Translations under genes and position numbers: made by a program | Origin: CAVZCK01 sp963773735 | GTDB lineage: Bacteria; Pseudomonadota; Alphaproteobacteria; Rhizobiales; Rhodomicrobiaceae | Assembly (NCBI GenBank): GCA_963773735.1 | Contig: CAVZCK010000004.1 | Coordinates: 248,001-312,000, forward strand | Direction: 5' to 3' | DNA length: 64,000 nt | Notes under the pieces: model-generated | Told to the model about the DNA's origin: nothing | What the model saw: the letters and a program-made list of their open reading frames with translations, nothing else | Database searches by the model: none | Shown here: positions 21,601 to 30,177 of the stretch, one piece after another | Layout: the number at the start of each line of letters is the position of its first letter | Position numbering within the stretch: the first letter of the stretch is position 1

Positions 21601-21782
21601 GGAAGCGATTGTTTTACGTCGGATGTGCGCAAGAGTTCCTTCGCGCACAAGGCAACCAATTCGAGAATGACGTCACGGCGATGCAAAGCCAGCGTGGCAA
21701 GCGATTGATCAAATGTCAGCCCACTCGTTGCCCGATGTTTCGCCTCCGCTTTCGGTTTTTGCGCCATCGAATCACCAGACAT
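18651..21782 (-). CDS. GAF-PAS-PAS-PAS-GGDEF-EAL cyclic-di-GMP turnover protein
   Basis: A 1043-residue cytoplasmic signalling protein. A GAF domain (about 30-205) is followed by three PAS domains (about 212-335, 340-465, 475-605), a GGDEF domain (about 615-780) and an EAL domain (about 785-1035). The diguanylate cyclase site is intact (ARFGGDEFAVL), with an inhibitory I-site RDTD five residues upstream. The phosphodiesterase residues are also present: EALIRWNHP, AVNLSAAQF, ELELTESVL, AIDDFGTGYSSL, RLKIDRRFV and VVAEGVQT. Both activities are therefore possible, with balance set by the sensors. No membrane segment is seen. It is transcribed away from ppa. Ligands for GAF and PAS are unknown. 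Confidence 0.93.
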   Translation of the reverse strand: MSGDSMAQKPKAEAKHRATSGLTFDQSLATLALHRRDVILELVALCAKELLRTSDVKQSLPKVIEQLGHATAVDQVHIIEVHLGAVSGRCQIGWHFVWSAPGIRPPQEFADRQARWRMLASDPGRSRLARGETIVGHISDFEEPARQFFKNRDVQSVLAVPVFVEDQWWGFIGFADCRGERDWLPAEIETVKTLAELVGAAVGRTKSLQKLEDANRIVENSPTILYRLSPQAPYPLTFLSPNVRQYGYDADKLLSAPTSWTELLEKQDVLVIEGLIKSIIDGRGDQQHVELRLKGPQGSFIWFDGHGYARRDDAGRIIAIEGILADITKRKQVEERLQFANALQAAQLDGSPDGVLVVDNDAHIVSVNRRFVEMWQIPHELISARQDGPVLLVTNQDAPVLATVMSRMKDPDGFVKRVRDLYAHPEEIAREELETADGRFIDRHTRPLRDPAGPYLGRVWFFRDVTDWKQAQKALRDSEERFRNIFSSISDGIFIFDPDNGGLIDANPAACRMFGYPLEDLAGRNITTLSSGIAPYTPSNALNWIKKAQSAGPQTFEWHCKAKDGHLFWIEVSLRCAAFGGRDLALATLRDIGDRKQIEAKILKMARYDALTGLANRAVFLDRLNLSLARARRSAIQFAVLYLDLDHFKDINDTLGHPVGDAFLRAVAERLANCVRDTDLVARFGGDEFAVLQDEMTDMGGVEHLATKIMDALAVPYSIEGNNIRTTVSIGIVPYSRDIDGAEAMMMKADLALYRAKGEGRNQFRFHKADLDRQVRERVTISEDLRLALERGEFELFFQPEVELISGRIAGLEALIRWNHPKRGRLLPMSFIPIAEITGSIVDIGNWVIEEACRQIAHWNELHVAPASVAVNLSAAQFKLASGLDLFIADSLARHHVAPDQLELELTESVLMETTQKHSEAFQRLRGIGVRLAIDDFGTGYSSLDYLRSFHVSRLKIDRRFVEGVTTSPDDATIVRATISLAHELGIEVVAEGVQTPEQRRFLISAGCKLAQGNLLGEPMPAHRATELLRKMLHGTKEAQPEA

Positions 21783-22136
21783 TGAAGCGCGCGGCGGCGA
21801 GAGGCTTCACCGGCGCGGTTTCTGTTCGCCGCGGAGAGCGCTCGATGGATTGGTTTTGAAAATCTCTCAAACCGTCGCATTTTGGGCGTTCGAAAGAACA
21901 GCCAGGTGTCGTGACCACCGTAAGACTCAACCATTAAGAGAGCATTGCCTCGGCGTTGTGAACTGTTGTGAGGTCGGGGCAAAACGTCCGAAAAACGAAC
22001 CTGCGAGCGCGCGGCGGCGCCGTTTATCCGCTCGCCGGATGGTGATTTGATCTGCTAGCAGGCGTTTTTTCAGCGGTGCGGCATACGGCGCCCGCGAAGC
22101 GGGCCATTGGTTGCCGCGAGCCAAGGGAGATGACCC
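21783..22136. other. Intergenic region between divergent GGDEF/EAL gene and ppa
   Basis: About 350 bases holding the promoters of both divergent genes. AAGGGAGATGACCC just before 22137 provides the ppa ribosome binding site. I found no small gene or clear palindrome. Confidence 0.5.
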
Positions 22137-22673
22137 ATGCGCATTGACGCGATCGCCATCGGGATCAATCCGCCAGAGGATATCAACGTCATCATCGAAG
22201 TGCCGATCGGGGGCGAGCCGATCAAATATGAGATGGACAAGGCCGCCGGAACGCTCGTGGTGGATCGCTTCCTCTACACGCCGATGCGCTATCCCGGCAA
22301 TTATGGTTTTGTCCCGCACACCCTGTCGGAGGACGGCGATCCGATCGACGTCCTGATCGCGAATACGCGCCCGATTTTGCCTGGCGCCGTGATCAATGTG
22401 CGCCCGATCGGGGTGTTTCAGATGCAGGACGACAGCGGGGTCGACGAAAAGATCATCGCCGTGCCGGGGACGAAGCTGACCCGCCGCTATGAGGGCGTCA
22501 AAAGCTACCAGGATCTGCCGCAGATCACCACCGAGCAGATCCAGCATTTCTTCGAGCATTATAAGGATCTTGAGCCCGGAAAATGGGTCAAGGTCATCGG
22601 CTGGGCGGATGCTGATGCCGCCAAGCGGTTCATCGTCGAGGCGATCGAGCGTCACGCCAAGGCTGGCAAATAG
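22137..22673 (+). CDS. ppa: Inorganic pyrophosphatase (family I)
   Basis: Ppa hydrolyses pyrophosphate and so drives biosynthetic reactions forward. The 178-residue product has the family I signature EDGDPIDVL with metal ligands Asp66 and Asp71. It also has the PGNYGFVPHT block, the Lys/Tyr residues of KYEMDK and LYTPMRYP, and the C-terminal FFEHYKDLEPGKWVKV stretch. Length matches bacterial hexameric enzymes. AAGGGAG precedes the ATG. It stands alone on the plus strand between a divergent GGDEF/EAL gene and a convergent DUF1489 gene. Confidence 0.96.
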   Translation: MRIDAIAIGINPPEDINVIIEVPIGGEPIKYEMDKAAGTLVVDRFLYTPMRYPGNYGFVPHTLSEDGDPIDVLIANTRPILPGAVINVRPIGVFQMQDDSGVDEKIIAVPGTKLTRRYEGVKSYQDLPQITTEQIQHFFEHYKDLEPGKWVKVIGWADADAAKRFIVEAIERHAKAGK

Positions 22674-22693
22674 GCAAGCGGCGCCCGCGGGCG

Positions 22694-23129
22694 CTATAAT
22701 AGCGCTAGTTCTGCGAGTTCGGCGCGCATCGCCGGCGGAATGTCGCTGTCGGCGAGCTGCTGAACCGCGCCCAGATCGGCCGGCGCTTCCTCCGGTTTCA
22801 GATAGCGCCAGCCTTGAAACGGCCGGCGCGGCTGCGGCCGCGTGGCGATGAGCTGGTGGTCGAGCACGATACCGCAAAGCGCCCGGCCCTCGGCGTCGGT
22901 CATCTCGCGCAGCTCGAGAATTTTCTGGCGCGCCCTGACGAAACCCTTGATCACCCAATAGATCGAGCCGGACTTCACGACCGCATCGCCCCGGCGCGGC
23001 GTCTGGCGCGTCCGGTGCATGAGCTCGGCCGGTGCACCGGCTGCGTCTCAGCTTTTCCAGCCGCATCGCCTGCCAGGCTGCAAGCTCTTCGACGCTGTCG
23101 ATACCGACGCAAAGCTTAATCAGATGCAT
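22694..23129 (-). CDS. DUF1489 family protein (one frameshift)
   Basis: A protein of about 144 residues once repaired, from a family largely confined to alphaproteobacteria and of unknown function. It starts MHLIKLCVGIDSVEEL at 23129 and breaks at about 23045. The next frame continues MHRTRQTPRRGDAVVKSGS, then YWVIKGFVRARQKILEL and RPFQGWRYLKPEEAPADL. Removing one base gives KLRAAGAPAELMHRTRQ across the join. The start codon overlaps the 3' end of the upstream carboxylase gene by 14 bases, so the pair is co-transcribed. The overlap is also an argument that the frameshift is a sequence error. Confidence 0.85.
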
Positions 23130-25082
23130 GAGAGTCTTCCGTGTCGAACTCAGCGATGACCGCCCCCAGATCGACCTGCTCGCCTTCGCGGGCCAGCAGG
23201 CTCTTGACCGCTCCGTTCGAGGGAGCGTGCAGAACATGCTCCATCTTCATCGCCTCGACAACCGCGACGCGGTCTCCCGCCGAGACTTGATCCCCGGCAC
23301 GAACAAACAGCTTTGTGAGCCGGCCCGGCATCGGTGCACGCAGCACATTACCGGCCGCATTCGCCGCCGTACCCCGGTCACGCGGCGCAAAACGAACGAG
23401 GCTCTGGCGCATGGCGCGCCAGGCGATCACGCCGTCATCGGTCGGGATGATCTCGGCCGTCGGTCTGGCGCCCGGCTTCCCGCTGCCGGCAAGACACGGT
23501 CCGGTAGCCGTCCATTCGACTTCGACGGTCTGCGCCAGGCCATCAGCTTCGATGTCGTAGCTCATCCGGCGCGGCGGGACGAACTCGAAGGCATCATTGA
23601 TATCCCAGGGCCCGTGCGGTTCGTCGGATATGGCCCGACGTAATCGCGCTGCGTCCGCTTGCTGCAGGCCCAGCAGCGCGACCATCGCCGGGCCGATCGC
23701 GGGACCATCGCCCACGTCCACCGTCAGCTCATCGAGATGGCCCTCGATATAGCGTGTGGAGAGCCGCTCGCCTTCCGCCTTGGCGTGCGCCGCCAGCGCA
23801 TGAAGGAACGCAAGATTGGTTCGAGGCCCGGCCATCACCGTAGCTTCGAGCGCAGCGAGCAGGCGGTCATAGGCCGCGTCGCGGGTCTCGCCGAAGCCGA
23901 TGATCTTGGCGATCATCGCATCGTAATAGGGCGGCACCTCGCTGCCGGTCTCGACGCCGCTATCGACGCGGATGCCGTCGCCTTCCGGGAAGCGCGCGCG
24001 CCAGATTTTTCCAGGCGACGGCAGAAATCCGCTGGCCGGGTCCTCAGCATAGAGCCGGGCCTCGACAGCGGCGCCGCGCGCGGTGATCTCATTCTGGGCC
24101 AGAGGCAACGCCTCGCCCGCCGCCACACGGAACTGCCATTCGACCAGGTCGAGCCCGGTGATCAGCTCCGTGACCGGATGCTCGATTTGCAGACGCGTAT
24201 TCATCTCCATGAAGTAGAACGGCGTTTCGCCGGCGAGCGGACCGCCGGGCACCAGGAATTCCACCGTCCCGGCGCCGAGATAGCTGACCGCGCGCGCCGC
24301 CGACAGCGCCGCCTCCGTCATGCGTGCGCGCAAAGCTTCCGGCATGTTGATCGCCGGCGCTTCCTCGATCACCTTCTGGCTGCGGCGCTGAAGCGAGCAT
24401 TCCCGCTCGAAGAGGTGAACGCAATTGCCATGGGCATCGCCGAAAATTTGCACCTCGATGTGCCGCGCCGGCTCGATCAGCTTTTCGATCATCAGCCGGC
24501 CGTCGCCGAAGGCGGCCTGCGCCTCGCGGCGCGCGCTTGCCGCGGCTTCAACGAGATCTTTCGCCTTGAAGACCGGCTTGAGTCCCTTGCCGCCGCCGCC
24601 GGCCACCGCCTTCATCACGATCGGATAGCCGATCTGCTTGGCCTCCCGCACTAAGCTGACATCGTCCTGCGCGTCGCCCGAATAGCCGGGAACGGTTGGA
24701 ATGCCGACTTCCGCGGCAAGCCGCTTGGCCTCGTCCTTTTGGCCCATGGCGCGGATCGCCTCTGCCGACGGCCCGACAAAGACCAAGCCCGCCCGTGTGC
24801 AGGCTTCAGCAAAATTGGCGTTCTCGGCGAGAAATCCGCAGCCGGGATGGACGCATTCGGCGCGCGCCGCCAGCGCCGCCTCGATAATGCGGTCCTGGCG
24901 CAGATAGCTTTCGCTGCTCGGCGCCGGCCCCAGCTCGATGCTTTCATCTGCAGCGGCAACATGGAGAGCGGTCCGGTCGGCGGCCGAATGAACGGCGACG
25001 TCCGCATGCCGAGGCGCTTGGCGGTGCGGATGATCCGCAGCGCGATTTCGCCGCGATTGGCGATCAGCACCGATCTGAACAA
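23116..25082 (-). CDS. Acetyl/propionyl/methylcrotonyl-CoA carboxylase biotin-containing alpha subunit (one frameshift)
   Basis: Biotin carboxylase that charges biotin with CO2 and passes it to an acyl-CoA carboxyltransferase. The N-terminal frame (25082 to about 25000) reads FRSVLIANRGEIALRIIRTA. The rest is one frame with the ATP-grasp loop AVAGGGGKGLK, RHIEVQIFGDAHGNCVHLFE, ECSLQRRSQKVIEEAP, EMNTRLQIEHPVTE and the C-terminal biotin site EAMKMEH. The break near 25000 needs one base added (a contracted G run), giving RTVAVHSAADRTA. The repaired length is about 655 residues. The HLFERECS wording favours a methylcrotonyl-CoA type, but no carboxyltransferase beta gene is nearby, so the acyl-CoA is uncertain. 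Confidence 0.88.
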
Positions 25083-25137
25083 GCCCGCATCCTCCTGAGC
25101 CGAATCCGCTTACGCTAGACTACCGCCGGCAGCAGGC

Positions 25138-25168
25138 AAAGAAAAAGGCTGGCGCAAGAGCCAGCCTT
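25138..25168 (-). terminator. Rho-independent terminator of the membrane protein gene
   Basis: Read on the minus strand, a 9-bp stem (AAGGCTGGC with GCCAGCCTT, plus-strand 25045-style arms at 25145-25153 and 25160-25168) with a 6-base loop is followed by TTTCTTT. It lies about 20 bases after the stop of the gene ending at 25191 and before the carboxylase gene. Confidence 0.8.
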
Positions 25169-25190
25169 ATCGACAGGAATGCCGTCAAGT

Positions 25191-26324
25191 CTATGAGACA
25201 GCAACCAGTTCCGGGCCGTCGTCTTCCATGCCGGCGCCGATCAGCCGGACGCCGATATAGCGGATCTTGCCGGCGATCTTGGCCTTTTGCACGCCGAGAT
25301 CGGTGAGCTGCCGGCTGAAGATCGGCAGCCCGACAGGCGCGCGCCCGGTCGTCTCGCACCATTCGCAATAATTGTCGTAAAGGGAGAGTGCGGTGATGCT
25401 GGCGCCGTCATCCTGGCGGATGCGATCCTCGAAATAGATCTCGATGTCGCTTTTCGGCAGGGCGAGCGGCACCGGCTGCTGCGTCCTTGGCAGCGGCTGC
25501 ATGATCTCGACGACCTTCACAGGCTCCGGCGCGGGCCGCTTGATATGCTCATGGACCCGCCAGACGCTCGTCGAGACATAGAGCCCCAGGCTCGAACCCA
25601 GCTCTACAAGCACCGTTATCAGGATCGTCAGCGCCACCTCGACGCGGCTGACATCGAGCCCCGACAATGTTGAGATGATCGCCGCCTGCGGGTCGGCCAC
25701 TTTGACGGCGGCTCGCCCGGTGAACTGACCAAGCTGCGTGCGAAGCTCGTCGGCCCGCTTTTGAAACGCCTCGTCCTTCCTGGCAGCAGCAAGCTCGGCC
25801 TCAAGCTTGTGATAGGATTCGCAATAATCCCGGCTCAGATCGAGCGTCACGTCGCTGCAGCCCTTGGTGCTCGTCCAGCGGTAATTCTGCTCAGCCGCTT
25901 TCAGTTCGGCTTCGACCATGCCGACCGCGCGGTGCTTATCGAGCCAGCCCTGCTGCTGGGTGGTCCGATCAAGCTCATGGCGCAGATCCTCATAGCGTTC
26001 GGCCTGGATCGTGCGCGTTCCCGACATGTCGGAACGGTTCAGCGCCGCAAAGCCGAGTGCGGAGGTGAGCGCATAAACGATGCAGACCGCCCAGAGCGCG
26101 GTGCCCCCAAGCGCCTGCGACCAGTTCCGGTGGCGCCAGCCTGCGAAGATGAAAAATGGCAGAAGCGCCTTCAAGCCGTCGGCCGCGATGCTCGCAGCGC
26201 CGAAGACCTGAGAGTCGAATTCCGTCTTCCCAAGGCTATAGCCGAACCGCCAGTTCATGGACGCCGAGACGCACAGCAAAATAAGCGCCGCAGCGCAGCC
26301 AAACACGCCGAAAACGTGCCGCAT
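25191..26324 (-). CDS. Uncharacterised membrane protein with C-terminal primase-associated-like domain
   Basis: A 377-residue protein I do not recognise by function. Hydrophobic segments lie near residues 3-20, 45-62, 70-95 and 225-250. A long charged helical region (about 110-205, rich in Glu, Arg, Lys and Gln) sits between segments 3 and 4, probably a coiled coil outside the membrane. The C-terminal 75 residues (YFEDRIRQDDGASITALSLY, then YCEWCETTGRAPVGLPIFSR and KIRYIGVRLIG) look like the DNA-binding winged domain found at the end of phage/D5-type primases; this is an inference from pattern. The start at 26324 is chosen for the AAGGGGG before it; 26345 is possible. A terminator follows the gene. 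Confidence 0.6.
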   Translation of the reverse strand: MRHVFGVFGCAAALILLCVSASMNWRFGYSLGKTEFDSQVFGAASIAADGLKALLPFFIFAGWRHRNWSQALGGTALWAVCIVYALTSALGFAALNRSDMSGTRTIQAERYEDLRHELDRTTQQQGWLDKHRAVGMVEAELKAAEQNYRWTSTKGCSDVTLDLSRDYCESYHKLEAELAAARKDEAFQKRADELRTQLGQFTGRAAVKVADPQAAIISTLSGLDVSRVEVALTILITVLVELGSSLGLYVSTSVWRVHEHIKRPAPEPVKVVEIMQPLPRTQQPVPLALPKSDIEIYFEDRIRQDDGASITALSLYDNYCEWCETTGRAPVGLPIFSRQLTDLGVQKAKIAGKIRYIGVRLIGAGMEDDGPELVAVS

Positions 26325-26868
26325 ACTTGCCCCCTTCATGGTCATGGCCGCTTATGCGGCTCTTAGACGATGAGGAGGCTGTCGGCACGGCCTAGCGGGG
26401 ATCGATGCGAACAGGATCGATCGCACGAATCCACAACTGCGCCCTGTCCGCATAATGCTGAACAGCATCGCAGTACCAAACTGGCCGATATTTCGCTTCT
26501 CATACCGCGAGGGATGCCGCATCCGTCCCCGCAGACCTGACCGGCATCCGGTTGCTGTCCCGCCGCTCGGAACGCCGGACGCCATACCCCGCGTATGAAG
26601 GCAGCGAAATTCTGGGCCCCCTCGGCCCTGATTCCTAACTGATTCGTTACCGTAAACAAAAACTTAACATTTACCCACCATCTCTAGTTGGCACAGTGGG
26701 CGGCAGCCGCTCGATCTTGTGCAAAATCGTAGGATAACTTGTTCACGAAAAACGAAAAAAAACCGTCCAACGCCCATTTTTAACATTCCGCCCCGTGATT
26801 ATCTCGGTAGGATAGGCAAGTCCTTAAAAACAAGGACGGCCATTGCAGATGCCCCGGTGAGAGCCCTC
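26325..26868. other. Intergenic region, no gene seen
   Basis: About 540 bases upstream of both divergent genes. The middle is AT-richer (AAACAAAAACTTAACATTTACC near 26655-26675), which suits promoters. An open frame exists from 26719 into the next gene, but its first 50 residues have no signal-peptide or conserved character. Confidence 0.45.
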
Positions 26869-27670
26869 ATGCGCCGCTTCAGCCTCATCATGCTTACCCT
26901 GATCGCCCTTTGCTATATCTTCTTGCCGAGGTCGGAGCATGACACCAGGAGGCTTGCTGCGGCGTCCGCGAGCGGGACTGCGAACGACGAGAAATTGCTC
27001 ACAAAGCTCGACGCCAGCGCTCCGGCCGGCGCTGTCATGAACGCGGCTGTTACCGCCGGCAACCAGGCTCCGCTGAAACCGGAAGCGCGGCAGCATCGCG
27101 GCAAGCGCGCGCCCAACACAGATCGAAAGCAGCGGGGCCACCCCCGCCTCAGCGGCCGCGGGAGCAGAGGTTGATACGCCGGCTCACACACCTTCATCCG
27201 CCAAGGCGGACGCAATCGATCCGGTTCTCTCCGATATTTCCGAAGGCGATCTCGCCACTGTCGCTCAGGGCGAGCTGGCCAAGCTTGGCTGCTATGACGG
27301 CGCGGTCGACGGCGTCTGGGGCAGCAAGAGCCGCGCGGCTGTCGCGGCGTTCAATGAGCGGATCGTCGGCTCCTGGAGCGACGAGCCAAGCCGGAAACTG
27401 ATAGAGGCATTGCGGAGCGCACCGGCCGGAGTGTGCAAGCAGACCTGCGCGGATGGCGTGGATGGCGGACAATGCATCGTTGCTTCGAAGGGCAAGGCTG
27501 CGTCCGACAGTGCGACGGATCGCGACCTGGCCTATCTGCCGCCCTGGATGCGCGGTGAAAAGACGGCGAGCGCTGCACCGGACGCCGTTGCCGTCGAGGC
27601 CGGTGCCACGACGACCGCGGCGTCGACGGCAACGCCGCCTGATCGCGAAACGCTGCGGAGCGTCTTATGA
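26869..27670 (+). CDS. Membrane-anchored peptidoglycan-binding domain protein (one frameshift)
   Basis: From ATG 26869 the product opens with a signal-anchor (RRFSLIMLTLIALCYIFL) and an Ala/Lys-rich linker. The frame breaks at about 27115; removing one A from CCCAACACAG gives PTQIESSGATPASAAAG and continues into the other frame. That frame holds a PG_binding_1-like domain: VAQGELAKLGCYDGAVDGVWG then SKSRAAVAAFN, and a Cys pair in VCKQTCADG. The C-terminus is low-complexity Ala/Thr. The repaired protein is about 266 residues. It probably sits in the inner membrane with its binding domain in the periplasm. An ATG at 26719 gives a longer but unconvincing start. Confidence 0.72.
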
Positions 27671-27770
27671 CCGCCGGGCGGAACGATATGATCGCCGCTG
27701 GAGCCGGCGCAGCCAGCATTGGATGCCTGAAGGCTGGCCCGGTTCGGCCCACTGAACGGCTTCCCTTTGA

Positions 27771-27890
27771 GCACGATCGGGAAAAGCGTGTCGCTGTGAA
27801 AACGGGGATAGACGCCGGTTTTCCCGAAAAATCGTGCGCAAACAAAAAGGTGTAGATCATGATCGATTCAGTATGAAACGATCATAATCT
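27771..27890. repeat. RIME-like mosaic element with two palindromes
   Basis: Palindrome 1: GCACGATCGGGAAAA (27771-27785) pairs with TTTTCCCGAAAAATCGTGC (27819-27837), with a bulge. Palindrome 2: AGATCATGATCG (27854-27865) pairs with CGATCATAATCT (27879-27890), 11 of 12 matching. The design and wording match the rhizobial intergenic mosaic elements (known family knowledge). It separates the convergent peptidoglycan-binding and ugd genes. Confidence 0.75.
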
Positions 27891-27895
27891 CAGGA

Positions 27896-29245
27896 TCAGG
27901 ACTCGCCCGATTCTGCGAGCGCGTCGCTCAGTTCGGGGAGCGGCCGGCCGATGCTGGCATAGGTAAAGCCGCATTGGCGCGCGTAGTCCGCGCGGAAGAC
28001 ATTGCGCAGATCGACAAGGATATCTCCGCGCATCTGCGCCTTGAGTGCCCGCAGGTCGAGCGCGCGAAATTCGTTCCACTCCGTCAGCACCACAGTCAGA
28101 TCGGCGCCCTTGGCGGCCTCCGACCGCGCTCGCATACCAGTCGACGCCCGGCAGCAGCGGCTCGGCCTGCTTGCGGCCTTGAGGATCATAAGCGCGAATG
28201 CGGGCGCCGCGCTCGGCGAGCAGCGGCACGATCACGAGGCTCGGCGCATCGCGCATGTCGTCCGTATTCGGCTTGAAGGTGACGCCGAGCACGGCGATGG
28301 TCTTGTCGCGAACGCTGCCGCCGGCGGCCTGCTCGATCCGCGTGGCCATGGCGATCTTGCGCTCGGTGTTGACCTTCTCGACCTGCTCGATGAGGGTGAT
28401 CGGCGAGCGCGCCTCGCGGGCGGTGCGGATCAGCGACGCCACGTCCTTCGGGAAGCATGAGCCGCCATAGCCGGGGCCGGGATGCAGGAATTTGTCGCCG
28501 ATGCGCCGGTCCTTGCCGATCGCCGTGGCGACCTCCTGGACATTGGCGCCGAGCTCGTCGCACAGATCGGCGACCTCGTTGATGAAGCTGATCTTCATGG
28601 CGAGAAAGGCGTTGGCGGCGTATTTCGCCAGCTCGGCGGATTCACGGTTGACGAACAGGATCGGCGCATTGCGCAGCCGTAGCGGCTCGTAAACCCGCTC
28701 CATAACTTTGCGCGCGCGATCATCATCGACGCCTACCAGCACGCGGTCGGGGTGGGTGAAGTCCTGGATCGCCGAGCCCTCGCGCAGGAATTCCGGATTC
28801 GAGCAGACCGCGAAATCGGCATCAGGGCGAAGCTGGCGGATGCGGCGCTCGATCTCGCGGCTGGTGCCGACGGGGACGGTCGATTTCGTGGTGATTACCG
28901 TGAAGGCGCTCAAGTGCGGCGCCAGCTCTTCGACGGCCTGGTAGACATAGCTCAGATCGGCATAGCCGTCGCCGCGGCGCATCGGCGTGCCGACGGCGAG
29001 GAAAATCAGATCGGCAGTCGCGAACGGCCGATGCGAGATCGGTGAAAAAGTGGATCCGCCCCTTTTCGGCGTTGCGGGCGAGCAGCTCTTCAAGGCCCGG
29101 CTCATAGATCGGGATTTGCCCGCGGCGGAGGCGTATCGATCTTTTCAGGATCCTTGTCGATGCAATTGACCGTCCAGCCGAATTCGGAAAAGCAGACAGC
29201 CGACACCAGGCCCACATAGCCTGCGCCGATCATGCAGATGTTCAC
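27896..29245 (-). CDS. ugd: UDP-glucose 6-dehydrogenase (three frameshifts)
   Basis: Ugd oxidises UDP-glucose to UDP-glucuronate for polysaccharide synthesis. The GTG start at 29245 overlaps the serB stop (GTGA) and gives the NAD motif MIGAGYVGLV. Three breaks follow, at about 29130, 29016 and 28120, each repaired by deleting one base. They give KIDTLRRGQIPIYEPGLEE, SAVRDADLIFLAVGTPMR and YASAVEAAKGADLTVVLTEW. The long central frame holds the catalytic Cys in GYGGSCFPKD and the core VNTERKIAMA. The repaired protein is about 448 residues, normal for the family. The intact motifs in all four pieces speak for sequence error. A RIME-like repeat lies just after the stop. Confidence 0.92.
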
Positions 29246-30156
29246 GGCGGTCCCTTTCTTACAATGCCAGTGACGAATTCCTCAGATCTATAGCCTTGGA
29301 GGAATAAGAGAGCCGTCAGGTCGCCATGGTCGATGCGGGCGTCCGCCTCCGCGGCGACGATCGGCTTTGCGTGAAATGCGACCCCAAGGCCCGCCGCCTT
29401 TAGCATGGAAAGATCGTTTGCGCCATCGCCGACGGCGATGATTTCGGGGAAGCCGACCCCGGCATGAATCGCCTCCTCCTCCATCGCCTCGAGCTTTGCG
29501 TTTCGTCCCAGGATGGGCTCGGCGATGCCGGCAAGGGCGCCATTCTCGAAGATGAAGCTGTTTGCGTGATGGACGTCGAAGCCGGCGCGTCTGGCGACCG
29601 CATCGGTGAAGAAGGTGAAGCCGCCGGAGACCAGCACCGTATGGGCGCCGCGGGCGCGCATGGTCATGACCAGCTCGCGCGCGCCGGGCGTCAGGACGAT
29701 CTGCCGGTCGAGCACCTCTTGCAGCTTCGCCTCGGGGAAACCATGCAGCAGCGCGATGCGCTCTTTGAGCGCCTCTTCGAAAATCACCTCGCCGCGCATG
29801 GCACGCTCGGTGATTGCAGCGATTTTCGGGCCGATTCCGGCGGCGCGCGCCACCTCGTCCAGACATTCCTGCTGGATGACCGTTAAATCCATGTCGGCGA
29901 TCAGCATACGCTTGCTGCGCCCCTCGACCGGCTGGATGAGGCTGTCGATCGGGGCGTTCTGCGGAATGCCGCCCAGCGCCTGCCGGGCATCGGCAAGCGC
30001 TCTTTCGTCGGCCGGCCTGAAGGCGATGTCGCAGGCGTGCGGAGCGAGCCAAAGCGGGGGATGCTCGGCGCCGATCGCGGCGCAGAGATCGTCGGCAATG
30101 GCAGCGAGTGCGTCGCGGGCGCTTGGTGCGGCGATGAGCGTCAGGACATGTGACAT
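29242..30156 (-). CDS. serB: Phosphoserine phosphatase
   Basis: SerB performs the last step of serine synthesis, dephosphorylating phosphoserine. The 304-residue product has an N-terminal regulatory region and a HAD domain with the nucleophile motif DMDLTVIQQE (DxDxT), VSGGFTFF as motif II, KLEAME with the Lys, and VGDGANDLSMLKAAG as motifs III/IV. Its stop overlaps the ugd start by 4 bases. Its start lies only 21 bases from the divergent miaA start, so the promoters of the two genes must overlap each other or lie in coding sequence. Confidence 0.95.
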   Translation of the reverse strand: MSHVLTLIAAPSARDALAAIADDLCAAIGAEHPPLWLAPHACDIAFRPADERALADARQALGGIPQNAPIDSLIQPVEGRSKRMLIADMDLTVIQQECLDEVARAAGIGPKIAAITERAMRGEVIFEEALKERIALLHGFPEAKLQEVLDRQIVLTPGARELVMTMRARGAHTVLVSGGFTFFTDAVARRAGFDVHHANSFIFENGALAGIAEPILGRNAKLEAMEEEAIHAGVGFPEIIAVGDGANDLSMLKAAGLGVAFHAKPIVAAEADARIDHGDLTALLFLQGYRSEEFVTGIVRKGPP

Positions 30157-30177
30157 AGCAAAACTTTGCCGGGTGTG

